Source of the DNA: HGM04593 sp045634305
Lineage (GTDB): Bacteria > Bacteroidota > Bacteroidia > Bacteroidales > Bacteroidaceae
Direction of reading: 5' to 3'
Assembly (NCBI GenBank): GCA_045634305.1
Contig: JAZQZZ010000049.1
Location: forward strand, 124,001-188,000
DNA length: 64,000 bases
The notes beneath the pieces were generated by a model. That model was given only the letters and a program-made list of their open reading frames with translations, was not told the origin of the DNA and searched no databases. The position numbers and the translations under genes are program-made. This document shows positions 24,999 to 33,589 of this stretch, piece by piece; within the stretch, counting starts at the first letter, position 1; each line of letters begins with the position of its first letter.

Positions 24999-26456
24999 AT
25001 GGCTATTACAATTAAAGATCTTCAGCCACGCGAGGTGTGGAAACACTTTGAGGCGTTGACACAGGTGCCTCGTCCATCGGGACATCTTGAGAAAATTCAG
25101 AAATATCTGCTCGACTTCGGTAAGAGTATCAATGTTGAGACATGGCAGGATGAGGCCGGCAACATTATCATGCGCAAGCCGGCTACTCCGGGACTCGAGA
25201 ACCGCAAGGGAATTATCCTGCAGGCACACATGGACATGGTGCCACAGAAGACTCCCGACAGCAAGCATGACTTTGAGAACGACCCTATTACAACAGTTGT
25301 GAAGGGTGACTGGCTCTATGCCGATAATACTACACTCGGTGCCGACAACGGCCTTGGTGTTGCCGCTATCATGGCAATTATGGAGGACTCTTCGTTGCAG
25401 CATGGTCCACTCGAGGCTCTTATCACAGCCGATGAGGAGACTGGCATGTACGGTGCTTTCGGTCTCAAGGGCGGCGAACTCGAAGGTGAGTTGCTGTTGA
25501 ATCTTGACTCTGAGGAGGAGGGTGTTCTCTACATCGGTTGTGCCGGTGGTCTCGATATCTCAGCATCCATGGAGTTTATGGAAGAGGAGAGCGACGATGC
25601 CGACGTTGCCGTTCGCGTTCAGCTCAAGGGCTTGCGTGGCGGTCACTCTGGCCTTGAAATCAACGCTGGTCGTGGAAATGCCAACAAATTGATGGCGCGT
25701 TTTGTGCGCGAGGCTATGGACGAGCTTGCAGTGGTACTTGCAAGCTGGAACGGCGGCAACATGCGCAACGCCATTCCTGCAAGCTGTGAGGTTGTGCTCA
25801 CATTGCCCGAGGAGGCTATCGACGAGCTCAAGGAGATTGCTGCAAAATATGAGGCTCTCTACAACAGCGAGTATGCTACAATTGAGGAGGGTATCACCAT
25901 CACTGTGAGTGAGGCTGAAATGCCCGAGACTGTTGTGCCACAGGAGATTCAGGATAACCTTGTAGATGTTATCCTCGCTTGTCATGACGGCGTGTTGCGT
26001 TTCATCCCTACAATCCCCGATACAGTCGAGACTTCAAGCAATCTTTCTATCGTCAAGATAGGTGAGGGAAATGCCGAGATTAACATCCTTGCGCGTAGCT
26101 CATGCGATACAATGAAGGAGTTCCTTGCCTTGCAGCTCTCAAGCTGTTTTGCAATGGCTGGCATGAAGGTTGAGCTGAGCGGCGGCTATAGCGGTTGGCA
26201 GCCAAACGTTAACTCTCCATTGTTGGCGGCATTGAAGAGTGCATACAACGATATGTTCGGCAAGATGCCCGACGTGCGCGTTATTCACGCCGGCTTGGAG
26301 TGCGGTATCATTTCAACCAACTATCCAAAGATGGACATGGTGTCATTCGGCCCTACATTGATGTCGCCTCACTCACCTACAGAACGTGTTGAGATTCCTA
26401 CAGTCGAGAAGTTCTACTCACTTGTAAAGGCTCTTGTTGTAAACGGCGTGCTTTGA
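24999..26456 (+). CDS. pepD: Aminoacyl-histidine dipeptidase (M20, PepD type)
   Basis: 485 residues with the metallopeptidase layout of PepD. Metal-ligand motifs are QAHMDMVPQK near residue 80, LGADNGLGVA near 115, the catalytic DEETGMYGAFGL near 147, and LNLDSEEEGVLYIGCAGG near 170. A dimerisation domain with RGGHSGLEI near 215 sits between the catalytic halves, and the final His lies in MSPHSPTERV near 460. The enzyme is a cytoplasmic di-zinc peptidase acting on Xaa-His and other dipeptides. It is probably cotranscribed with the upstream flippase-like gene, and a strong terminator follows. Confidence 0.94.
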   Translation: MAITIKDLQPREVWKHFEALTQVPRPSGHLEKIQKYLLDFGKSINVETWQDEAGNIIMRKPATPGLENRKGIILQAHMDMVPQKTPDSKHDFENDPITTVVKGDWLYADNTTLGADNGLGVAAIMAIMEDSSLQHGPLEALITADEETGMYGAFGLKGGELEGELLLNLDSEEEGVLYIGCAGGLDISASMEFMEEESDDADVAVRVQLKGLRGGHSGLEINAGRGNANKLMARFVREAMDELAVVLASWNGGNMRNAIPASCEVVLTLPEEAIDELKEIAAKYEALYNSEYATIEEGITITVSEAEMPETVVPQEIQDNLVDVILACHDGVLRFIPTIPDTVETSSNLSIVKIGEGNAEINILARSSCDTMKEFLALQLSSCFAMAGMKVELSGGYSGWQPNVNSPLLAALKSAYNDMFGKMPDVRVIHAGLECGIISTNYPKMDMVSFGPTLMSPHSPTERVEIPTVEKFYSLVKALVVNGVL

Positions 26457-26475
26457 TGAGTGAATGCTTTATTAT

Positions 26476-26510
26476 AAATAAGGTTCCCGAGCATTCGGGA
26501 ACCTTATTTT
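26476..26510 (+). terminator. Intrinsic terminator of pepD
   Basis: A perfect 15-bp stem (26476-26490 with 26495-26509) with a GCAT loop and flanking T residues, starting 20 bases after the pepD stop. Confidence 0.9.
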
Positions 26511-26594
26511 GCTTTTAGGGTGGCATAAATCCATCTTTTTTCAACAGTTGCTTAAAAAAAGAGATAAAAAATGTTTTTTTAATGAAAAAAATAA

Positions 26595-26602
26595 TAAATT
26601 TG
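26595..26602 (+). promoter_or_regulatory. -7 element for the DUF3332 gene
   Basis: TAAATTTG matches the Bacteroidota -7 consensus 55 bases before the ATG. The expected -33 region is a T-run without a clean TTG. Confidence 0.5.
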
Positions 26603-26657
26603 CGTTCAAACGATTGGACTTCTGGTCGTGAATTTTATTAACTAAAATCATACAATT

Positions 26658-27197
26658 ATGAAAAAGACATTTAAACTTACAGCGTTGTTGCTTGCTGCAA
26701 CTATCATGTTCTCTTCTTGTATCGGTTCATTCCGTTTGACAAACAAAATTAAGGATTGGAACAGCAGTGTAAGCAACAAGTGGGTGAATGAGGTTATATT
26801 CTTGGCTTTCCACATTGTACCTGTTTATGAGATTGCAATGTTCGTTGATGCACTTGTACTCAACTCAATTGAGTTCTGGACAGGCAAGTCGGCTGCAGTA
26901 AAGGTCGGCGATACAAAGGTTGTAAAGAATAGCCAGGGTCAGGATGTAGAGATTACTGCAATGGAGAACGGTTACATGCTCTCTAACGGTGAGCAGTCAA
27001 TGAACATCCTTTTCGATGAGGAGACCCAGATTTGGAGCGCCGAGTACAACAATCAGACTACACAGCTCATGAAGATGGTTGATGACAACAATGCTCAGCT
27101 CTTCCTTTTGAACGGTGACGTTATGGATATCACTTTGGATGCTCAGGGTGTTGAGTTGGCTCGTCTTTACATGAACAACAGCTTCGCTTTGAAATAA
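26658..27197 (+). CDS. DUF3332 family lipoprotein
   Basis: 179 residues. The signal peptide ends in a lipobox-like FSSC with Cys at residue 21, so the protein is likely lipid-anchored. The SCIGSFRLTNKIKDWNS and NKWVNEVIFLAFHIVPVYEIA motifs, then a hydrophobic segment with LNSIEFWTG, are characteristic of DUF3332. The second half is a beta-rich soluble part with LSNGEQSMNILFDEE. The family occurs widely in Bacteroidota with unknown function. It is a single gene between two strong terminators; codon use looks highly adapted (few rare codons), suggesting high expression. Confidence 0.85.
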   Translation: MKKTFKLTALLLAATIMFSSCIGSFRLTNKIKDWNSSVSNKWVNEVIFLAFHIVPVYEIAMFVDALVLNSIEFWTGKSAAVKVGDTKVVKNSQGQDVEITAMENGYMLSNGEQSMNILFDEETQIWSAEYNNQTTQLMKMVDDNNAQLFLLNGDVMDITLDAQGVELARLYMNNSFALK

Positions 27198-27225
27198 TAG
27201 GTGAAATATTTGATACTTTAACTGA

Positions 27226-27259
27226 CAGAGCTGCCTTTTTGGGCAGCTCTGTTGTTTTT
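27226..27259 (+). terminator. Intrinsic terminator of the DUF3332 gene
   Basis: A 10-bp stem (27226-27235 with 27242-27251), a 6-base loop, and a T-rich tract. Confidence 0.9.
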
Positions 27260-27293
27260 ACACATAGTATTTGCTATCTTCGCAAGTGATGAA

Positions 27294-28418
27294 ATGAATT
27301 TGTCTATGGAGCATCCCGAAAACAATGAGGTATACAAAGGACTGAAGGTTAATGATGGCGTTGAGGCGCTTGGTCCGGTGAATCCCTATCTCTCGACAAT
27401 GCGTCGCAAAAGGGCTTCACAACTGTCGGTCGATGAGTATGTCGAGGGTATTCTGCGTGGTGATGTGACGGTGCTGAGCCGTGCCGTGACACTACTTGAG
27501 AGCCTGTTGCCCGAGCATCAGGTTATGGCACAAGAGGTGGTGGAACGCTGTCTGCCACACTCGGGCAAATCACTCAGAGTGGGCATAACAGGTGTGCCGG
27601 GTGCAGGAAAGAGCACTTCGATTGATGCTTTTGGTATGTATCTGCTTTCAAATACACCTGGTAAACTGGCGGTGCTTGCCGTAGACCCCAGCAGTGAGCG
27701 CAGCAAAGGTAGTATAATGGGTGACAAGACGAGGATGGAACGCCTGTCTGCTCATCCGCGTGCTTTCATCCGTCCCAGCGCGTCGGCCGGTTCATTGGGT
27801 GGTGTAGCGCGCAAGACACGTGAAACTATAATATTGTGCGAGGCTGCCGGATATGATAATATATTCGTTGAGACGGTGGGTGTGGGACAGAGTGAGACTG
27901 CTGTCTATTCAATGGTAGATTTTTTCCTTCTTATACAGATTGCCGGTGCAGGTGATGAACTGCAGGGTATAAAACGTGGTATAATGGAGATGGCCGACGG
28001 AATTGTAATCAATAAGGCCGATGGCGACAATGCCGATGAGGCTCGTCGTGCCGCAGTCCATTACAGGAATGCTTTGCAATTGTTCCCAATGCCGGCAAGC
28101 GGCATGCGTCCCGAGGTGTTGACATATTCGGGTTTTTATGACATTGACATTGATAAGGTGTGGGGCATGATAGACTGTTATGTGGCAAGGGTGAAGGAGA
28201 ACGGTTGCTTTGACGAACGTCGACGTTTCCAACAGCGATATTGGATGTACGAGGCTATTGACGAGCAGTTGAAAGTGCGTTTCTATAACACTGTGGGCAT
28301 GAGTGAGTTGCTTGAGCGTTACGAGCATCTGCTCCAGCAGGGTAAGACAACGTCTTTTGCCGCAGCGGCCAAAGTGCTTGAATTATTTGACAAAGAGAGT
28401 GGTGGCAATGCAGGATAA
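27294..28418 (+). CDS. meaB: Methylmalonyl-CoA mutase-associated GTPase MeaB
   Basis: 374 residues from ATG at 27294 (a second ATG four codons on is also possible). It is a G3E-type GTPase with Walker A GVPGAGKST near residue 106, LAVDPSSERSKGSIMGDKTRM, the switch region FVETVGVGQSE, and the guanine-specificity motif NKADGDN near 244. It protects and reloads methylmalonyl-CoA mutase with adenosylcobalamin. The mutase subunits are not in this window. A TATCTTCG box at about 27273 serves as its likely -7. It overlaps the next gene by 11 bases. Confidence 0.93.
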   Translation: MNLSMEHPENNEVYKGLKVNDGVEALGPVNPYLSTMRRKRASQLSVDEYVEGILRGDVTVLSRAVTLLESLLPEHQVMAQEVVERCLPHSGKSLRVGITGVPGAGKSTSIDAFGMYLLSNTPGKLAVLAVDPSSERSKGSIMGDKTRMERLSAHPRAFIRPSASAGSLGGVARKTRETIILCEAAGYDNIFVETVGVGQSETAVYSMVDFFLLIQIAGAGDELQGIKRGIMEMADGIVINKADGDNADEARRAAVHYRNALQLFPMPASGMRPEVLTYSGFYDIDIDKVWGMIDCYVARVKENGCFDERRRFQQRYWMYEAIDEQLKVRFYNTVGMSELLERYEHLLQQGKTTSFAAAAKVLELFDKESGGNAG

Positions 28419-28941
28419 GAAAACATTGAGGCGCGAGATGCGTGCAAGGCTTGCGCTTATTGATGCTGCTGACGCACAGGCGCGCTCGGAGGTTATAGGC
28501 CGTGAGGTTGAGAGGCATATTGCCGTGAGCGGAGCCAAGTTGGTGGCGCTCTTCTCTCCGCTTGCCGATGAGCCACAGATATGGCCATTGGTGGAGCGTC
28601 TGGCGCGTAGAATGTCGGTGGTGCTGCCGCGTGTCGAGGGAGACGTGATGAACTTTTATGGCTATGGCGATAGTGCAATGGCAAAAGGCGCTTATGGCAT
28701 AGACGAACCGCAGGGTGGCTTGCCGGTGGATGCAGACGAGATAGATGCTGTCATTGTGCCCGGTGTGGCTTTTACGGATGGTGGTGCAAGGATGGGGCGC
28801 GGAAAGGGATACTATGACAAATACCTTTCGCAAGGTGCTTTCAGGGCGTTGAAGATTGGTGTCTGTTACCGCGAGCAGATTTTGGACTCTATCCCCGCAG
28901 AACCGCATGATGTGAGAATGGATGCCGTGATATACAAATAA
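28408..28941 (+). CDS. 5-formyltetrahydrofolate cyclo-ligase
   Basis: 177 residues from the ATG at 28408, inside the meaB 3' end, which indicates translational coupling. It shows the family pattern: a basic N-terminal helix KKTLRREMRARLA, the VALFSPLADEPQIWPL strand-turn, DAVIVPGVAFTDGGARMGRGKGYYD near residues 112-136 with the nucleotide-binding GRGKGYYD, and a final VRMDAVIY strand. The enzyme converts 5-formyl-THF to 5,10-methenyl-THF with ATP. Length is normal for the family. Confidence 0.9.
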   Translation: MQDKKTLRREMRARLALIDAADAQARSEVIGREVERHIAVSGAKLVALFSPLADEPQIWPLVERLARRMSVVLPRVEGDVMNFYGYGDSAMAKGAYGIDEPQGGLPVDADEIDAVIVPGVAFTDGGARMGRGKGYYDKYLSQGAFRALKIGVCYREQILDSIPAEPHDVRMDAVIYK

Positions 28942-28967
28942 AGGAGAGCGTGAACTCTCCTTTATTT
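28936..28967. terminator. Bidirectional terminator between cyclo-ligase and pfkA genes
   Basis: A perfect 13-bp stem (28936-28948 with 28955-28967) and 6-base loop between convergent genes, with A and T runs at each end. Confidence 0.9.
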
Positions 28968-28985
28968 GTGTTGTTTATCAAATTG

Positions 28986-29972
28986 TTACGATGCAAGAAT
29001 CTCCTGTGCACGTACTGTGTCGCGGTCGATGGGTTTGTCATCCTTGATGGCTTTGGTGAATGGGATGTAGACAATCTCGTTGTTCTTGAGGCCTACCATA
29101 ACGTTGCGCTGGCCCTCGAGCAGTGCATCAACGGCTGCAACACCCAAGCGGCTGGCAAGGATGCGGTCGTTGGCTGTGGGGCTGCCACCACGCTGCAGGT
29201 AGCCAAGAATTGACACGCGCACGTCGAGCTCGGGGAAACGCTGACGCATACCCTCGGCAACTTCCATGATATTGTAGTCCTTCTCGCGTCCCTCGGCAAA
29301 GAGTACGATACTGCTGCTCTTTGTGCGGCGCAGACCGTTGGCGATAAACTGGTTGATTTTTTCGAACTCGGGGTCAATCTCAGGGAGCACGCATGCCTCG
29401 GCACCTGTTGCGATTGTTCCGTTAAGAGCAAGGAAACCTGCGTCGCGTCCCATAACCTCAACGATAAAAAGACGCTCGTGTGACGATGCTGTGTCGCGTA
29501 TTTTGTCGACGCACTCCATGATGGTGTTCAGGGCTGTGTCGTAACCGATTGTGGTGTCTGTACCGTAAAGGTCGTTGTCGATGGTGCCGGGCAGTGCGAT
29601 ACATGGGATGTCGAACTCACGTGCAAGGTTGTATGCTCCGGTGATAGAACCGTCGCCGCCAATTACCACAAGTGCATTGATGCCCTCTTTCTGCAAGGTC
29701 TCATATGCCTTCGCGCGGCCTTCCTCTGTTTTGAACTCATCGCAACGGCTTGTCTTGAGGATTGTGCCGCCACGCTGGATGATGTTACTTACATTCTCGG
29801 TCTTGAACTCCTTGATTTCGCCTGTCATGAGTCCTTTGTAGCCGCGATAGATAGCCTTTACTTTGATGCCGTGATAGATGCAGGCACGTGTGACCGCGCG
29901 GATTGCTGCATTCATGCCGGGTGCGTCACCTCCCGATGTCAAGATACCGACGCATTGGATTTTGTTTCTCAT
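28986..29972 (-). CDS. pfkA: ATP-dependent 6-phosphofructokinase
   Basis: 328 residues with the bacterial PfkA layout: GILTSGGDAPGMNAA near residue 10, VVIGGDGSITGA near 100, PGTIDNDLYGTDTTIGYDTA near 125 with the catalytic Asp, and MGRDAGFLAL near 170. The Gly in GGDGS is the residue linked to ATP use, in contrast to GGDDS in the second phosphofructokinase at 54875-56521. It catalyses the committed step of glycolysis. It lies 1-2 bases downstream of ispH in the cmk-ispH-pfkA unit. Confidence 0.95.
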   Translation of the reverse strand: MRNKIQCVGILTSGGDAPGMNAAIRAVTRACIYHGIKVKAIYRGYKGLMTGEIKEFKTENVSNIIQRGGTILKTSRCDEFKTEEGRAKAYETLQKEGINALVVIGGDGSITGAYNLAREFDIPCIALPGTIDNDLYGTDTTIGYDTALNTIMECVDKIRDTASSHERLFIVEVMGRDAGFLALNGTIATGAEACVLPEIDPEFEKINQFIANGLRRTKSSSIVLFAEGREKDYNIMEVAEGMRQRFPELDVRVSILGYLQRGGSPTANDRILASRLGVAAVDALLEGQRNVMVGLKNNEIVYIPFTKAIKDDKPIDRDTVRAQEILAS

Positions 29973-29973
29973 A

Positions 29974-30843
29974 TTATCTGTTATTATAGTTGATTATTGC
30001 TTGCTTACAGTTTTCCATCAGCCATTTTGGGGTGGATGTAGCTCCGCATATACCTATGGAGCTTACACCGGTAGTGAGGGTGAGGTCAAGGTCCTCGGGC
30101 CCTTCTATCTGATGGGAGTTGGGGTTCATCTTCTTGCACTCGTCAAAAAGGATGCGTCCGTTGGAACTTTTCTTTCCGCACACGAAGAATATCAGTTCGT
30201 GCGACTTTGCGAACTCTCCGATGCCGTTGAGACGGTTGGCGACCTGTCCGCAAACTGTGTTGAACGATTCGCATTGCATGCTGGGATTGACGTGCTGCTT
30301 TATCTCATTGACAACATTTCTGTATCCCTCGAGCGATTTTGTCGTCTGTGAATATATAAAGGTGTGCTTATCCTTCGCAAGTTGTCCTATCTGTGTGCTG
30401 CTTTCAATGACGGTGGCTGTGCCGTGGGTCTGGCCCACGAGTCCAAGCACTTCGGCATGGCCTGCCTGTCCGTAGATGACTATCTGGCTCTCTGCAGCAT
30501 CTGCCTGTTGCCATTTGTTCTTGATGCGTTGCTGTAGTTTTAGCACCACCGGGCATGTGGCATCAATTATCTCAAGATTGTTCTTTCTGGCTGTTTCGTA
30601 TGTTGCAGGAGGCTCGCCATGGGCTCTGAAAAGCACCTTGGCATTGTGCAGCTTGGAGAACTCCTCGTGGTTGATGGTGATGAGTCCCAACTTCTCGAGC
30701 CTGTCGCATTCTATGCGGTTGTGCACGATGTCGCCCAGGCAATAGAGCCTTTCGCCCTTTTGCAACTCCTCTTCGGCTTTCTTTATGGCTGTGGTTACAC
30801 CAAAGCAGAATCCTGAATGTTCGTCAATCTCGATGTTGAGCAT
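29974..30843 (-). CDS. ispH: 4-hydroxy-3-methylbut-2-enyl diphosphate reductase
   Basis: 289 residues from MLNIEIDEHSGFCFGV; this ATG overlaps the cmk stop by one base (TAATG). The three cluster-binding Cys residues are Cys13 in SGFCFGV, one in DATCPVV near residue 97, and one in GICGATSTP near 268. Family motifs FRAHGEPP and the TVCGQV region are present. It reduces HMBPP to IPP and DMAPP in the last step of the methylerythritol phosphate pathway, which supplies isoprenoids for menA and the polyprenyl synthetase in this window. Confidence 0.95.
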   Translation of the reverse strand: MLNIEIDEHSGFCFGVTTAIKKAEEELQKGERLYCLGDIVHNRIECDRLEKLGLITINHEEFSKLHNAKVLFRAHGEPPATYETARKNNLEIIDATCPVVLKLQQRIKNKWQQADAAESQIVIYGQAGHAEVLGLVGQTHGTATVIESSTQIGQLAKDKHTFIYSQTTKSLEGYRNVVNEIKQHVNPSMQCESFNTVCGQVANRLNGIGEFAKSHELIFFVCGKKSSNGRILFDECKKMNPNSHQIEGPEDLDLTLTTGVSSIGICGATSTPKWLMENCKQAIINYNNR

Positions 30844-31532
30844 TATTGTGTGATGTTGTTGAATTGCTGAATGAGCCACTCCATCTGCTGCTCGCGGGTA
30901 AGGTTGCTGTTGTCGAGGAGCAGCGCGTCGTCGGCCTGTTTGAGCGGGCTTACTTTGCGTGTCTGGTCAATATGGTCGCGCTGGAGTACGTTTTCAAGAA
31001 TCTCCTGGAAATCGGCGTTGTCGCCACGTGCGGTGAGTTCGTCATAGCGGCGTTGTGCACGGACCTCGGCCGATGCTGTGACAAAGATCTTCATTTCGGC
31101 ATCGGGGAAGACGGTTGTGCCAATGTCACGACCGTCCATGACAATGCCTTTCTTCTCGCCCATGGCACGTTGCTGCTCAATCATTTCGCTACGCACAAAA
31201 TCGAGTGCTGCAACCTGGCTGACAACCTGTGAGACCTCGAGTGACCGGATTTCGTGTTCAACATTCACACCGTTGAGGAATGTGAGTGAGTTCTTTGTCT
31301 CGGGGTCGGCTTCAAAGGTTATGTGTATGTCTTTCATCCTTGCACGGAGTGTTTCGGTATCAATCATCCTTTCGTCATTGATGAGTCCGTTCTGCATACA
31401 GTAGAGTGCCACGGCACGGTACATTGCACCGCTGTCGAAATATAGGTAACCGATGTTGCGCGCAAGGGCTTTTGCCATTGTGCTTTTGCCGCACGATGAG
31501 AAACCGTCGATTGCTATGATGATGCGTTTCAT
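30843..31532 (-). CDS. cmk: Cytidylate kinase
   Basis: 229 residues. The P-loop is DGFSSCGKSTMAK near residue 8, followed by LYFDSGAMYRAVAL. Later motifs are VMDGRDIGTTVFPDAEMKIFVTAS near 130-153 and RDHIDQTR. It phosphorylates CMP and dCMP. It lies 18 bases downstream of porQ and overlaps ispH by one base. The porQ-cmk-ispH order is also found in other Bacteroidota. Confidence 0.95.
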   Translation of the reverse strand: MKRIIIAIDGFSSCGKSTMAKALARNIGYLYFDSGAMYRAVALYCMQNGLINDERMIDTETLRARMKDIHITFEADPETKNSLTFLNGVNVEHEIRSLEVSQVVSQVAALDFVRSEMIEQQRAMGEKKGIVMDGRDIGTTVFPDAEMKIFVTASAEVRAQRRYDELTARGDNADFQEILENVLQRDHIDQTRKVSPLKQADDALLLDNSNLTREQQMEWLIQQFNNITQ

Positions 31533-31550
31533 ATATTGATTTGTGTTTTG

Positions 31551-32549
31551 TCAGATTGAATATGCTAAATTGAAGAGCAGTGATGATGACGAGATGTGCA
31601 ATTGACTGAACGATGCACTGAACTTGATCTTGTTTATATGCAGTCCTGCTCCAATGCTGAAGCCGGTGAGTCCTCGGCCTGTCGAGAGCTCACGACCTAT
31701 TCTATAGTTGTATCCCAATGATGCATAGAAATTGTTGCCTATGAGTATGTCTGCGCCCAGAACAATGTGCTTCATGAGCAGCTCGCCAAAATTGTCCTTG
31801 CTTCCGTCGGCATTGTAGAAGTCTGTAGATTTCCAACGGTGCAGGTCGGTAAAGGTAGCTGAAAGCAGTATGGGGGCATGAGCCAATCTTTTGGTGATAC
31901 CTAGCTGAATGTCGATAGGCATGATTTCGTGCTCTTCTTCAAAGGTCATCACCTGGCCTCCGAGGTTCTTGAAAACCAATGATGCCGAGAAGTCTATCTC
32001 TGGATTGTAGTAGTTGAGTCCAAGGTCTACACCGATGGCAAGCGAATTGAGACTTTCGTATTGCGAGTAGATGAATTTACCGGCAACTCCTCCGCTCCAA
32101 TGTTCACTCAGCAGGTAGCAGTATGTGAGGCTCAATTCGGTATCCATTGCACGGAATGTGCCTGTAAAGATGTTGTCGGGAGTGTACCCCTCGAATTTGC
32201 CATAGTCGGCATAGCGCAGTGCTACAGCTCCCGATGAACGTTGGCCGAATGTCTTGTTGAATGCTGCACCTGCCACCTTGCTGCCGCTCATGTATGTCAT
32301 GAATGAGAGGTCGACGGTCTTGTCGGCGGTGTTGATGAGAAGCGCCGGATTGTGCATGGACAATGAAAGGTCGTCGTCGATGACGGTGATGTTGCTGCCA
32401 CCCAGGGCTGCAACGCGTGACGAGTAGGGCAATCTGAGGAAGTTGAACGCGCTCTCTCCTCCCTGTGCCTTGGTGGTCAAGGGGAGTAACATCAGAATAA
32501 GTAGAATCAATCTTGCTGTTTTCACGTTCTTTTTTGTGTTTTGCCGCAA
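31551..32549 (-). CDS. porQ: Type IX secretion system protein PorQ
   Basis: 332 residues with a signal peptide (cleavage near TTKAQ) and a beta-barrel profile ending in an aromatic-poor strand SSLLFNLAYSI. The family hallmark FNFLRLPYSSRVAALGGSNIT lies near residues 35-55, followed by DDDLSLSMHNPALL. PorQ is an outer-membrane barrel of the type IX system, thought to act with PorZ in the attachment complex that anchors secreted cargo. Its presence supports reading the tail of the protein at 1073-1693 as a sorting signal. The start may be a few codons later at a GTG. Confidence 0.88.
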   Translation of the reverse strand: MRQNTKKNVKTARLILLILMLLPLTTKAQGGESAFNFLRLPYSSRVAALGGSNITVIDDDLSLSMHNPALLINTADKTVDLSFMTYMSGSKVAGAAFNKTFGQRSSGAVALRYADYGKFEGYTPDNIFTGTFRAMDTELSLTYCYLLSEHWSGGVAGKFIYSQYESLNSLAIGVDLGLNYYNPEIDFSASLVFKNLGGQVMTFEEEHEIMPIDIQLGITKRLAHAPILLSATFTDLHRWKSTDFYNADGSKDNFGELLMKHIVLGADILIGNNFYASLGYNYRIGRELSTGRGLTGFSIGAGLHINKIKFSASFSQLHISSSSLLFNLAYSI

Positions 32550-32783
32550 TGCGCTATTTGTTTTGCGAAGATAATGCTTTTTTTTATCTTTTATTGTTGC
32601 TACATTAATAAAATACCTTATTTCATATCTAAAATTTGTAATAAAAAAGTGCTCTTTGATGTCTCGTACCCCGAAAAATGAATTAAAAATAAAAAAAAGA
32701 TGAAATATGTCGTGCGTATTGAAAAATATTGTTTATTTTTGTCGATTAGAAAGTGTAACCTTGCAAATATAACAAATACGATA

Positions 32784-33524
32784 ATGGACAAAGGAAAAAA
32801 ACAAGATTTTAAAGGTGCCGAACTGCTCGAGGTAAAGAAGAGCGAAAAGGCCAACTTGGAGCGTAATCGTACGACTTGGCTGTTGCTGGGTTTTGTGTTT
32901 GCTCTTGCAACACTGTTTGCCGGTCTTGAACTTACTGCTTTTCAGGATGAAGAAGAACAGCCTGCTCCAAAAAGCAAAGCAAAGGATGACATCATTGTTG
33001 TGATTGAGGAAATCCCACCATTGGTGATTGAGAAGAAAGTAATTCCTCCTCCACCACAGGCAAAGAAAATTGTCGACGTGATTAAAGTGGTTGAGGAAGA
33101 TGTTGAAATCGACGAGCAGGAACTTGTATCTGTTCAGGATATGAGTGAGTATGCCGACGTTGAGGAGACAGAGGTTATTTATGTTGAGCCCGAGGTTGAC
33201 GAGGAGCAGATCTTTGACGTTGTTGAGGAGCAGCCCGAATTCCCTGGCGGTATGAAGGAACTTATGAAGTACTTCAAGGACAACATCAAATATCCACGCG
33301 TGTCACGCGACAATAATTCACAGGGTAAGACATTTGTGAAGTTTACAGTGAACACCGACGGTTCAATCCAGGATACTGAGGTTATCCGTTCATCTGGTGA
33401 CATCTATCTTGACAAGGAGGCTATCCGCGTGATTGAAGCGATGCCAAAATGGAAACCAGGTCGTCAGTTGGGTAAGGCTGTGCGTGTGAAATTTGTATTG
33501 CCGGTTAACTTCCGCTTGCAGTAA
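32784..33524 (+). CDS. TonB-family energy transducer
   Basis: 246 residues from MDKGKKQDF; the upstream in-frame extension is AT-rich leader containing a TATTTTTG promoter box (32734-32741). The N-terminus has a single membrane segment (about 34-53, WLLLGFVFALATLFAGLEL). A Pro- and Glu/Val-rich periplasmic linker follows (PPPPQAKK near 92, then acidic repeats). The C-terminal TonB domain is about 165-246 with PEFPGGMKELMKYFKDNI, YP near 185, GKTFVKFTVN and the closing VKFVLPVNFRLQ. It would power receptors such as the SusC protein in this window. No exbB/exbD is adjacent. Confidence 0.92.
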   Translation: MDKGKKQDFKGAELLEVKKSEKANLERNRTTWLLLGFVFALATLFAGLELTAFQDEEEQPAPKSKAKDDIIVVIEEIPPLVIEKKVIPPPPQAKKIVDVIKVVEEDVEIDEQELVSVQDMSEYADVEETEVIYVEPEVDEEQIFDVVEEQPEFPGGMKELMKYFKDNIKYPRVSRDNNSQGKTFVKFTVNTDGSIQDTEVIRSSGDIYLDKEAIRVIEAMPKWKPGRQLGKAVRVKFVLPVNFRLQ

Positions 33525-33543
33525 AAATTGAAAATAATATATG

Positions 33544-33573
33544 AAAGAGGCTGCGGATGCAGCCTCTTTTTTT
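33544..33573 (+). terminator. Intrinsic terminator of the TonB gene
   Basis: An 11-bp stem (33544-33554 with 33559-33569), a GGAT loop and a T-tract, starting about 20 bases after the TonB stop. Confidence 0.9.
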
Positions 33574-33589
33574 AATTAAAAGAACGAAT